Shown: positions 1 to 9,101, counted from the stretch's first letter. The stretch: 12,539 nt of DNA from Acanthaster planci (GCF_001949145.1 NW_019091367.1:2622905-2635443), one strand, 5' to 3'. The notes: generated by a model from the sequence alone, not told the origin. A program made the numbers and translations.

Positions 1-612
1 GAGAATTGAAGGATGTATAAAGAACAAAAGGACAGCGGCGGGTCTGTTGTCCGAGAATTGAAGGATGTATAAAGAACAAAAGGACAGCGGCGGGACTGTT
101 GTCCGAGAATTGAATGATATATAAAGACAAAAGGACAGCGGCGGGACTGTTGTCCGAGAATTGAATGATGTATTAAAGATAAAACAAAAGGACAGCGGCG
201 GGTCTGTTGTTCGAGAATTGAATGATGTATAAAGACAAAAGGACAGCGGCGGGACTGTTGTCCATAAAATGCATGATGTATCAAAGATAAAGAACAAAAG
301 GACAGCGGCGGGTCTGTTGTCCGAGAATTCAATGATGTATAAAGACAAAAGGAAAGTGGCGGGACTGTTTTCCATAAAATGAATGATGTATAAAAGATGG
401 TCTGTTGTCCGAGAATTGAATGATGTATAAAGCAGCGGGACTGTTGTCCGAGAATTAAATAATGTATATAAAGACGAAAGTACAGTGGCGGGACTGCTGT
501 CCGTGAAATGAATGATGTATCTAGGATAAAAGCAAAAGGACAACGGCGGGACTGCTGTGAATTAGTTGAATTTATGTATTAGAAAAGAAGACAATAACGG
601 GACTGTGGTCCA
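1..612. repeat. Minisatellite array, about 52-bp unit, extends off left edge
   Basis: About twelve head-to-tail units begin near 1, 53, 105, 156, 213, 264, 323, 374, 411, 450, 503 and 559. A unit starts GAGAATTGAATGATGTATAA and ends with a GC-rich block reading GGACAGCGGCGGGACTGTTG followed by TCC. The block ends in complementary pentamers, GGACA and TGTCC, so each unit could form a short hairpin. Intact lengths are 51-59 bp; the units at 374 and 411 are shortened to 37 and 39 bp by internal deletions. Identity is high at the left edge and falls to the right, as expected at the margin of an array. It is non-coding as far as can be seen. Confidence 0.95.
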
Positions 613-860
613 ATTAACTGTATACCGAGTTCCTTTTAAAAAGCGGTATGACAATTGCTCGAATATTTTCTAATGGAAATATGCATTAATGATGGTCGGA
701 ATTCAAGGACAATATCAGGGATGTATCAGTGTAAAAAGAAGGAAAATGGTGGAAGTGTTGTCGATCATTTGATTTGATAGATAGATAGATTTGATAGATA
801 AAGTGTAACGGTAGAAAAACAACAGTGCGGGAAAGTTTTCCAATTAGGGTTTGTTTTACT
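613..860. repeat. Decayed minisatellite margin with GATA microsatellite
   Basis: Faint copies of the GC-rich block of the preceding array persist, for example GGAAAATGGTGGAAGTGTTG near 740 and ACAACAGTGCGGGAAAGTTT near 820, each followed by a TC or TCC. A short GATA-type microsatellite (GATAGATAGATAGATTTGAT) lies at about 776-801. No coding signal is visible here. Confidence 0.55.
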
Positions 861-886
861 ATGAAGAAAACAACCGTTGCACAAAG

Positions 887-970
887 ATGGAGATCGGAGG
901 AAAAATGTCTACTTTAACCGCGACTCTGATGCCACCACCAAAGGGAACAGTTACTCCAGAGGTGCGCTGA
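887..970 (+). CDS. Possible 27-residue small ORF or first-exon remnant
   Basis: An ATG at 887 opens an uninterrupted frame with a second in-frame ATG at 905 and a stop at 968-970. It has a short proline run followed by KGTVTPE. The ATG at 905 sits in an AAAA-rich context acceptable for animal initiation. The only donor-like site is AG|GTGCGC near 960, which is far from the GTAAGT consensus. The product is not recognised and the piece is short enough to be chance. It is listed because it lies just outside the satellite arrays. Confidence 0.12.
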   Translation: MEIGGKMSTLTATLMPPPKGTVTPEVR

Positions 971-1272
971 AAAATCTCTTTTGTTCTTTTCCTTACGTCC
1001 CTTCCTGTCATTAAAGATCCAGTTTTTAATGTGAACAGTTACACGTTAATTCTTCAGCCTTTGTAAAACTTTATAATTCATCCGACTACAAACGTCAATG
1101 TCTTCTGTTCCACCAGGTCATCTCAGTACGAGCGAAAGTCTATACGCCATCTTTGTAAAGTCCCCAATGCAAATACTGTTTCCAGTCATCGTCGTAGAAA
1201 TGCCGATATACTTAAATGACAATGTTAATTTCAATCCAGTCGTGTTCAATGCATAATGTCGCGACTTTCAAA

Positions 1273-1288
1273 GGGTTCCCACGAACCC
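1273..1288. repeat. Small hairpin GGGTTC-CCAC-GAACCC
   Basis: Perfect 6-bp arms surround a 4-nt loop. The outer bases AA and TT could pair across a one-base bulge. No RNA family is recognised. Confidence 0.5.
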
Positions 1289-1417
1289 CTTGTAACAAAA
1301 TAATTGGCAAAGCCTGTCGGTTCGCTTAATCTTCGACAAACAATTCAAATTGAGACGAAAATGCAATACAATTATCGTCGATAAGCCGTAAAATTGGTCG
1401 GTACTCTCGTCACTCAG

Positions 1418-1454
1418 TGAAGTGACAGGGTTGAAGTACAACCCTGTCACTTCA
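1418..1454. repeat. Perfect 16-bp inverted repeat with 5-nt loop
   Basis: The left arm TGAAGTGACAGGGTTG (1418-1433) is exactly complementary to CAACCCTGTCACTTCA (1439-1454), separated by AAGTA. The left arm belongs to the satellite module that reads GAAGTGACGAAGTTGAAGCC elsewhere (for example near 3590), so the hairpin probably arose when a module was duplicated in inverted orientation. Neither a poly-T stretch nor an RNA gene was seen next to it. Confidence 0.9.
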
Positions 1455-2370
1455 AATTGTCAAAATGAAAAGATTAAAACGACGTTATTCGCAACTACCG
1501 AAGAGAATCTCTTTCGTTTTGGTCGATAAAAAGGAATTTATGAAAGACGTTATCCACGTTGAATTCAATTATCGTCGAAAACTGCGTCATCTTCGAAATA
1601 TTCGGTATCATTTCATTGTCTTCTCTTTAAGCGAATGGTGAAAATTTTAATCAAAGTACATAAAAATAAAGTGAAAACGACGTTATTCGCAACCATCGAA
1701 ACGAATCCCTGCCTGTTGTTCTGCACTTTTTCGTTAAGTGAAACGGTCTGGTTGAAAGCAGGTTGTTTCCACCTGGTCATTTTCAATGTAATGACCGCAC
1801 GTACCTTGTCGTCTTCGAAAAGCAAAACGATATTCGCAGCTACTGAACCAATAGTCTTTCGTCTTGATCGATAAAATGCTTATGAAAGACGTTTTTCGTC
1901 TTCGAATTATCGTCGAAAAACGGCACGTTTAAGTGAAATCACCAGATTGAAAGCATGTTGTTTCTACCTGGCCATTCTCATTACGAGCACACATACCAAT
2001 TTATAAAGAACTGAGCGCAAGAGGGTTAATTGCAAATACCAAAAGACCCTTTTTCGTCATTCTCGATAAAAATTATTTAAGTGGTTTTGCTATTATCGTC
2101 GATAAAATGACAAGGTCGGAGCACATGGTTTCCCCCGTCATTCTCAATACAAAAAGTGCATATTATTTGCCATCGGTAAAAACTCTGAAAAATGTATTGC
2201 ATTGCGTCATCTGTGACAATGGTGAACAATGTGGTATCGTTGTACTCTCTCTTCAACTGAATGATAAAAATTGTAATTAAAATACATATAAATATAAATA
2301 AAATGACAACCACGCTCTTTGGAACTGCGGAAAAGCCCTTAAAATGAAATTGATCGAAGTGCTGTTGCAT

Positions 2371-4850
2371 TTTCGAAATTGATTAGTTGAATTAAATTAC
2401 GGTTGGAGGCGTTTGCTTCGATCGAGTCACGATTTCATATACCGCGTGGCTTTCCGGGAATGCCTAAATGAGTCTTGCCAATTTATCAAATCATCACGAA
2501 AAAAAATCAAATGGAAATAACTGTTTTGTACTTGCCGTCGGTAAAATATTTGTGATCTGTCTTCGACTAAAGTTACGACACGTACGAAACGTTCTGAAAC
2601 TACGCCATCTCAATTCATCGAGAACCGACATATGCAATAAAAATTATGCCGAGCACTTGCTGGCACAAAATCCGATAGAAAAATCGCATTATATTCTTAT
2701 ATCGTCGCAAAACGTTTAAGCAATATATCCTCGAAAAAATGCTCTAATCTGAAGAGAAAATTCCGATGAAAACGTTTTCATCAGATATTTTTGTGTATTT
2801 TAATTTGCTGTCGCGTGTAAGGTTATGTAAAGTTGCTGTTTAAGAGCCCTGAACGTCAGTCCGACCAGGAAAGATCGGCTATTTAGTTTTTTCTGGAAAG
2901 TAACGTTTTAGTCTCCGTGTAAGACAGAAAGTTTGATCTGCATTTCGGTTGTTTATTGAAATGACGAAGTTGAAGCCCATCATTTCCAACGGTCGCAGTA
3001 TCTTGTCATTGTCATAGAAATTGGTGAAAATTGTAAGTAACAATACGTATATACGACGCTATTCGGTACTGCGGAAAGGCCCTCTTTTCTTCTCTGTAAA
3101 AAGAAACTTATCGATGTGCTTTTGCATCTTCGAAATCGATTGGTTGAATTAAATTACGATTTAAGGCGTTCGTTTCCATCGGCTCACTTTACAACGATTT
3201 CGTATACCGCGTCTGTCTTCGAATGAAGTTACGACACGTAGAAAACGATTCTGAAATTACGCTATCTTCAGTGAGGACCGACATATACTATGAAAATTAT
3301 GTCGAGCGCTTGCTGGCACAAAATCCGATTGAAATATTGCATTACACTTTGATATAGTCGCAAAACTTTCAAAGCATTATATCCTCGAAAGAATGCTGTA
3401 ATCTGCACAGAAATACTGATGAAAACACAAGTCCGACCTGGAAAGATTGGCTATTTTTTTTTCAGCAAAGTAACGTTTTAGTCTCCGTGAATTTACAATC
3501 AGTCGATTGACGCATATATGAAATCGATTGAATTCTATTCTCGTCAATAAACGGAAAGGTCGTTCTGCACAGTCGTCGTTTTTTAATTGAAGTGACGAAG
3601 TTGAAGCCCATCATTTCCAACATCGTCACAAATATCTGCAGATAGGGTATTACACTACGCCATCTTTGAAAAATGTGGTATTTTTGCATTTTCTCTCCAA
3701 CTGAATGATAACAATAAAATTAAAATACATATAAATATGAATTAAATGAAAACAACGCTATTCGGAACTGCGGAGAGGCCGTGTTTCTTCTCTTTCGTAA
3801 AAAAAAGAAATTAATCGACGTGCTTCTGCTTCTTCGAAATCGATTGGTTGAATTAAATTACGGTTGGAGACGTTCGTATCGATCGGGTCACTTTCAATAA
3901 AACGATTTCATATACCGCGTATTTTTCTGAAAATGCCTAAATGAGTCTTTCCAATTTATTAAATCATCGGAAAAATAAAATGGAAATAATTGTTTCGTAC
4001 TCGCCGTCCGTGACGCGATTGCGGTCTGCCTTCGAATGAAGTTACGACAAGTACGAAACGATTCTAAAACTACGCTATCTTCAGTGAGGACCGACATATC
4101 CCATAAAATTATGTCGAGCGCTTGCCGGCACAAAACCCGATGAAAAAATCGCATTACACTCTGATATCGTCACAAAACATTCAAAGCATTATATCCTCGA
4201 AAAATATGCTGTAATCTGCACAGAAATTCTGATGGAAACATTTTTATCAGATATTGTGTAATTTAATTTGCTGTCACGTATAAGGTTGTGTTCTTTGTAA
4301 AAGTGCCGTGTAAGAGCCCTGAACGTAAGTCCGACCTGGAAAGGTTGGCTATTTAGTTTTATTTTTTTCAGCTAAGTAACGTTTACGTCGATCGATTGTC
4401 GCATGCATGAAATCCATTGAATTCCATTCTCGTCTAGAAACGAATGGTCGTTCTGCACTGTAGTCGTTAATTGAAATAACGAGGTTGAAGCCCATAACTG
4501 CCAACGATTGCAGTAACTTGTCATCGTCTCAAAAATCTCCAAAGAGAGTATTGCACTGCGTCATCTTAAAAAAAATCGTATCGTAGCATCTTCTTTATTT
4601 CAAATGAATAATAAAATTGTGATTAAAAATACATATAAATATAGATAAAACGAAAACACGCTATTTGGAACAGCGGAAAGGCCCTCTTTCTTCTCGGTAG
4701 ATAAAAAGAAATTGATCGAAGTGCTTTTGCATCTTCGAAATCGATTAGTTGAATTAAATTACGGTTGGAGGCTTTCGTTTCCACAAGGTGGACTGTCAAT
4801 AGAACGTTTACATATACCGCGTGGTCTGCTTTATACTCGTTTTCATCAGA
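2371..4850. repeat. Long satellite units, about 700-900 bp
   Basis: The anchor TCGAAATCGATTGGTTGAAT followed by TAAATTACG recurs at 2372, 3130, 3834 and 4735, spacings of 758, 704 and 901 bp. Each copy continues into a segment containing ATACCGCGT. Three copies also carry GACATAT-AATTATG-CGAGC-CTTGC-GGCACAAAA (about 2625, 3268 and 4091). A segment ending GAACGTAAGTCCGACCTGGA follows at about 2851, 3430 and 4321. Copies differ by many substitutions and indels, so this is an old array rather than a homogenised one. All open frames in it run across repeat copies and are unlikely to be genes. Confidence 0.85.
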
Positions 4851-6560
4851 TATATATTGTTGTGGATTATTAATTGTTGTTACATATAAGCTTATGTTAT
4901 GTATAACTGCTGAATAGCGGCCCTGAATGTAAGTCCGACCTAGCCCCCGCAAAGATGGGCTATTTAGTTTCCTTTTTTAGCAAAGTTACGTCTTAGTTAT
5001 TGTGAATTTACGATCAGTCGATGGCAGCATAGCATTTTTATCAAATATTCTTGTAAGATTATAAATTGTTGCCACCTATTAGATTGTATCTAATATACTA
5101 CTGCTGTCCTGGACCTAAGTCCAACATAGCCTGCAAAGATCAGCGACCTTATATTTAAGTTTTTCAACACACTGTGATTTTACAATTAGTCGAGTGACAC
5201 GACATTTTTCTTATGCTTGCAGATTATAATTTATTGTTGCGTTAAAATTGTTTCCCATGTAAAACAGCCCTGAACGAAAGTCTGACCTGCAAAGATCGGC
5301 AAATTATTGTCAATTTTTCCTACAAAATAACGCTTTAGCCACTGTCGATTGTCGCCTGACCTTTTTTCCGACGATATTCTTGTTGATTAAACATTGTTTT
5401 CACGTGTAAGGTTGTATCTCATGTAAATCTGATGTGAAAAACAGTAAACATACGTCTGACGCGCAAAGATCGGCAATTTATTGCTTTCTTGCAGCAAAGT
5501 AACGCTTTAGTTATCGTGAGTTTACGATCAGTCTGTTGTCGCCTGACATTTTTCATCAAGTGTTCCTGCGTCTTATTGTTTCCATGTAAACTGCGTATAA
5601 CAGCCTTAGACTAACTTGGACTTGCAAAGATTGGCAAATTGGCGTTTTGTATTTTTGTCCTGAAAAGCAACCTTTAGCTACCGTGATTTTACTACAAGTC
5701 GATTGACTGTGACATTTTCGTCACAAATTAAAAATGTGGGTTTGTATTTATCACATGTAGGGTTGTGAACCATGTCAAACTGCCGTAAATATGCCAGTCC
5801 TGATCGTAAGTCCGACCTGCGAGGATCGGCCCATTAGGGTTTTGTTGTCTGGTTACAGTCAGGTTTCACGATTGGTCGATTGATAACATGACATTTTCTA
5901 TCAGATATTTTTAGAGACTTGAAAATTTTTGTAACGTTTAAGGTCGTATCCTATACGCATAACTACTGTATGTGCAACTGCCCTGATCGTAAGTCCGACA
6001 TGCAAAGATCGGCAAATTAGGGATTTGTTGGGGTTGTTTTTTGTTTTGTTTTCTTTTTATGAAGGTTTTAAGCAAAGTAATGCTTTGGCGACAGTGAGTT
6101 TTGTAATCAGCCGATTGATGCGTGACATTTTCTATCAGATATTTTGATGGATTTGAATTTGTTGTCACCTGTAGGTTGTATCCTGCTGTATGTACAACAG
6201 CCCTGATCGTAAGACCGACCTGCGAAGATCGGCAAATTAGGGTTTTAAGTTGTTGGGGTTGTTTTTGGTTGTGCTTTTTCTAAACTTCTTGAGCAAAGTA
6301 ACGTTTTCGTGAGTTTACAATAAGTTGAGTTATGTATGACATTTTCTATCGGATATATTGATGGATTTGAATTTGCTACCATGTGTATACATGTAACAAG
6401 GTTGTATTCCATGTTTAACTGCTACATGATAGCCATGATCGTAAGTCCGACCTTCGAATCGGCATATTCGTTTTTTTTCAGCAGTTGAATGTAAAGCTTT
6501 ATTTAGTATGAGTTAACGATGAGTCAGTCGTCGCAAGAAATTTTCATGAAATATTCTTTT
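4850..6560. repeat. Short satellite units, about 160-230 bp
   Basis: Eight or nine units are marked by CCCTGATCGTAAGTCCGACC followed by TGCAAAGATCGGCAAATTA. They occur near 4920, 5112, 5270, 5444, 5605, 5798, 5982, 6202 and 6432. Other shared blocks are GTAACGTTTTAGTCTCCGTG, a GATCAGTCGATTG block, CATTTTCTATCAGATATT and ATTTGTTGTCACCTGTAAGG. The blocks keep one order, so the array is head to tail. They are also present in the long units to the left, which shows one family. Copies at 5798-6240 share an extra AATTAGGGTTTTG extension, so they are probably the most recently duplicated. Confidence 0.9.
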
Positions 6561-7040
6561 GGATTTCAATTTGGGTTTGTAAGGAAGTACTGCATGTCGC
6601 TCAGCATGTCCATCTCCGAAATTGCGAGTGGCACCACCAACTGTAGTTCCCGTCACTTGTGCGTACACCGTTCATCCATCTGAATACTAGCCTTTGTCAT
6701 AATTGTCTCGTGTTGTGGATTGATGTTGTGGACGCTATCAACACTGCGCTGCTGCGTTTTAAAACGTCGCACAGCTCAATAAAACAACAACGCTTGGGAA
6801 GTAGAACGTATACTGCCTGAAAATTCTGAATTCTATCGTTTAAGAAGATAACCAGGACGTAATCCTATTTTTTGTAGTATTCATTCAACAATGGTTAGGC
6901 TTAGTGTGGTTTACTAGTAAACGAAGGTAGAAAGGTGTACTAGTGGAAAGTGCAGAAATCAGTTAGGCTTACATGACTAGGTAGGATTAACCTCGTGGTA
7001 ATCTAACTGACTTGTTCTGGTGATAACTGAGATTTATGTA
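6561..7040. other. Stretch without gene; short palindromes only
   Basis: No open frame with a recognisable product was found on either strand. Visible structure is limited to two perfect palindromes, CGTTTTAAAACG at 6755-6766 and GTTTACTAGTAAAC at 6909-6922. There is also a near-direct repeat of AGTTAGGCTTA (about 6893 and 6961). Nothing else is supported. Confidence 0.6.
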
Positions 7041-7074
7041 TACTAAATTCAGCCTGCCTTGGCGAGAGTTTGTC

Positions 7075-7470
7075 TTTTCATCTCAACAGTGAGTACCGTA
7101 CCAGGCAAGCACCTAAATTGTACCCATGTGTCTTGCAGAGGGAAGAGAGACGGCCTTCGAGTTGGATTTCTGGAACGGCGATGACCGATTAGCAAGGAGA
7201 TCTAGATGAAGACATCCTAGGCAACTTTGGTAATAAATCTAAAAAATTACAACATTGGAAAAATTTCAATTCGCTCACTTCTCTCTAGTCTTCCCGTTTC
7301 CCAAAATGCAGAGCTTTGCAGGCAGCCCCGAGATGGTTTTTTTCTACACAAGCGACACCTGGATTACTGGCCTAGGAGAAGTCGTCGACTTGCTGAATAC
7401 CAAGCAATCCATGGTCGTTGGCTGGATGCACTCTCCACCAATTTGTTTCCTCCAAGTCCATCCAAGTAGG
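7075..7470 (+). pseudogene. Exon-pair relic, copy A (ABCA-like transmembrane piece)
   Basis: The copy has two exon-like parts. Part 1 follows a good acceptor (TGTGTCTTGCAG, ending 7138). It reads ETAFELDFW and then GDDRLARRSR, with an in-frame stop at 7207. Part 2 begins at the ATG at 7306 and reads MQSFAGSPEM, FFYTSDTWI, and on to about 7465; its left border lies beside TTCCCGTTTCCCAAA, a ruined acceptor. Both parts align with copy B at about 65-75% identity. In part 2 the differences from copy B fall mostly on third codon positions of the MQS frame, so that frame was once translated. The pattern Q, three residues, G, about seven residues, aromatic pair, then W five residues on resembles the Q-x-x-S-G...Y-W...W-D segment opening the second transmembrane domain of ABCA transporters. 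Family assignment is inference; another multi-pass protein remains possible. Confidence 0.4.
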
Positions 7471-7790
7471 CTTGAGCTGTACTGCAAAAATGTGACATTT
7501 GCCCCAAACTGTATCTCCTTTTTTTTCACTGGGTTGGAAGAGAAGTCCACATATTGAGAAAAGATTTCTTTTGTGAAATTTGATGTAATGAGCCTGTGCA
7601 CTGTAAAAGTGTAGGGCTTTTTAAAAAAACATTCTGAAGTGATATCTACCTCCCAAAGATGTCCAACTGTTTGATAAATCTTTTGGGAAATCTTTAAAAA
7701 AGTATACTAATATTGACCAACATCTGGATAATTTGTGCATGAAGCCCGGGAATTTTTGCGGGGGCCCTGTTTTTGTTTTGTTTTTTCTTT

Positions 7791-8280
7791 ATCACATCTC
7801 GACAGCCAGGCGACTACATCAGGTTAGAACTACCTGTCCACCCAGTACAGAGACAGCTCTCAAGACCGACCTTTTGGAAGACGATGAACGATTGGAACCA
7901 GAAGGAACAGTGGCTTCTGTCACACCCTACTTGACTTGCATGCCTATTGGACTTCTCAATGTAAGTTTTTCGAAACCAAACTTGAGAAACCTTTCATTTT
8001 GAAAAAAAGAAAAGTCCCACTTTTTACAGGCTCTCTAAAAATCCTTGCTTCCAGTATCCGTGAAATTATTTACTAACTCCAAATGCATGCCTCTCGTATT
8101 TCTTTCCGTTTCCAGAATGCAAAGCTTGCCAGGTGGCTTCGAAATGGATTACCACTCCAGGTGGATATGGATCATCGGACTAGCACCAGAATCGCCTTAC
8201 TGCTCACTACACAGCGCACAGCTGTCGGACACTCTCTCCACTGCATCTTTCCTGTCGGCCTATCAAGGTTGGCATTTTCT
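7791..8280 (+). pseudogene. Exon-pair relic, copy B (ABCA-like transmembrane piece)
   Basis: Part 1 (7806-7960) looks like a complete exon. A T-rich tract and CTCGACAG acceptor precede it, it is open throughout, and it ends CTCAAT|GTAAGT, a consensus donor at 7961. It contains ETALKTDLLEDDERLEP and ends SVTPYLTCMPIGLLN. Part 2 follows the acceptor TTTCCGTTTCCAG (ends 8115) and reads MQSLPGGFEM, then RWIWIIGL. Joining the two parts at these sites gives the NAKLARW frame, not the MQS frame conserved with copy A, so a one-base shift has probably broken it. Relative to copy A, the WIWI segment also lacks a codon. Part 1 is unrecognised, although its last residues could match the S-x-x-P segment just upstream of the ABCA Q-x-x-S-G motif. 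Confidence 0.4.
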
Positions 8281-8555
8281 GTGGTGCCCTTGTCATAAAG
8301 GGGATTTGGACAAGAATTTACCAGCAAAATTAGCTCATTATGCCCAGGCCCCTCCACACATTGTCCTACAGGGGATGTGGACATATGGTCATATCAAAGC
8401 TACACGTGCGTGTAGGTGTATATGCATCTCAGTTTTTCAGAAAGTAAAAAAAAGGAAAACCTCCGAGTCTTTGCGGTCCTGTACCCAAGTCGCCCCCACG
8501 TGCGCTACTGGGTGTTCATTCTGTACATGAACTGCCTCTCTTCTGTGACTTGCAG
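8281..8555 (+). other. Intron-like interval between relic exons
   Basis: No conserved coding piece is supported here. There is a near-direct repeat, AGGGGATTTGGACA (about 8298) and AGGGGATGTGGACA (about 8372). The last part can be read VFILYMNCLSS just before the 8555 acceptor. That could be the final remnant of an upstream membrane segment, but no splice border supports it. Confidence 0.3.
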
Positions 8556-8758
8556 AGTGTTCGAATATGCCAACCCTAATATTGGCTTCTTGAGTCCCGC
8601 CGAGTGCTGCTTTCAAGACACGCCTGTTTGCCGTCTTTAACTCCATTTACCTTCTGGTGAATAGCACCCTCAGCGCCTTCAGCATGGCTATTGAAGCCGG
8701 CTCTATCATTTCGTGTTCAGCTTTTAACCCATCCATATGTAATATCTTAATACTCTAA
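8556..8758 (+). pseudogene. Frameshifted exon relic, ABCA-like hydrophobic segment
   Basis: The acceptor CTTCTGTGACTTGCAG ends at 8555. The first frame reads SVFEYANPNIGFL. A change of frame near 8592, next to an in-frame TGA at 8591-8593, is needed to reach VPPSAAFKTRLFAVFN. That continues as SIYLLVNSTLSAFSMAI and stays open to the TAA at 8756-8758. The second stretch is strongly hydrophobic, like a membrane helix. Its start resembles the P-S-x-A-Y-x-R-L-x-x-F-N segment of ABCA transporters, in the right place downstream of the Q-x-x-G piece. The frameshift marks it as broken, unless the shift is a sequencing error. Confidence 0.4.
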
Positions 8759-8953
8759 CGTCTTTTTGCGAAAAAACGAAATGGCACAGTGGCTCCAAAT
8801 CGACATGGTATGGTAAACACTTCAACCTGTTGGGCACTATATAAAAAACCCAAGTTCGTCACTTTAGGCTATGTTATGTTGATCTGTAACAATAAACCGA
8901 AACTTTTGTCCATTTTTGTCATTTGAACAGGTTCCTGAAGACACCAGCAGTAG

Positions 8954-9037
8954 ACCGTCGAACATCGGGAGCTGCTCCTATTCACCCTGCTCAGCTTGTT
9001 TCTCATTTACTCATCATTCAAAAGAGTGAATGTTCGC
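8954..9037 (+). pseudogene. Short hydrophobic exon relic, ABCA-like last membrane helix
   Basis: A tract with acceptor TCATTTGAACAG ends just before 8931. Between a TAG at 8951-8953 and a TAG at 9038-9040 the frame reads TVEHRELLLF, then TLLSLFLIYSSFKR. This has the form of a membrane helix ending in a basic cluster. It resembles the G-R-N-L-hydrophobic helix that precedes the second nucleotide-binding domain in ABCA proteins. It is third in the same order as in that family (Q-x-x-G, then P-S-x-A, then this). Taken alone it would be weak; the order gives it weight. No Walker A or signature motif was found downstream. Confidence 0.3.
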
Positions 9038-9101
9038 TAGCCTCCCTGGGAACGCTCACTCTCACTGAAACTAGGGACAAGACAGTGGGGTGAAATGTCT
9101 T

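Larger units (their letters stand above)
1080..2370. repeat. Diverged left part of the long satellite region
   Basis: Recurrent modules link this stretch to the clearer repeats on its right. One is CGACGTTATTCGCAAC followed by a TCGATAAAA-containing segment (about 1480, 1678, and weaker near 1828), which corresponds to CGCTATTCGGAACTGCGG at 2300-4680. Another is GAAATGACGAGGTTGAAGC followed by TTTCCA-CTGGTCATT (about 1420, 1740, 1935 and 2100). Identity is too low to fix unit borders by eye. Short open frames occur on both strands, but none has a recognisable domain. Confidence 0.6.

Noticed and set aside
1-612. CRISPR array, suggested by regularly spaced repeats
   Set aside because: The whole unit, including what would be spacer, is repeated. 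There are no unique spacers, and the context is eukaryotic satellite DNA.
2077-2370. Minus-strand open frame of 97 residues with a hydrophobic stretch (VVVILFIFICILITIFII)
   Set aside because: It lies inside satellite DNA. The hydrophobic run comes from AT-rich repeat sequence, and related copies near 3700 and 4600 do not preserve the frame.
4623-4952. Minus-strand open frame of 109 residues
   Set aside because: It runs across a satellite unit boundary. Equivalent positions in the other units contain stops and indels that shift the frame.
5830-6250. TTAGGG words suggesting interstitial telomere repeats
   Set aside because: They occur once per satellite unit as part of AATTAGGGTTTTG and never in tandem.
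7227-7469. Frame NAELCRQPRDG... as the coding frame of relic copy A
   Set aside because: Substitutions against copy B fit the overlapping MQSFAGSPEM frame better by codon position. The arginine-rich frame is probably a shadow, though it is the one produced by joining the copy B exons at their visible splice sites.
8437-8646. Minus-strand open frame of 69 residues opposite the 8556-8640 relic
   Set aside because: It has no independent motif or splice signals, and the plus strand carries the acceptor and the hydrophobic frames.
8838-8848. TATATAAAAAA as a TATA box
   Set aside because: It lies between relic exons with no initiator, start codon or transcript evidence, and is common in AT-rich DNA.
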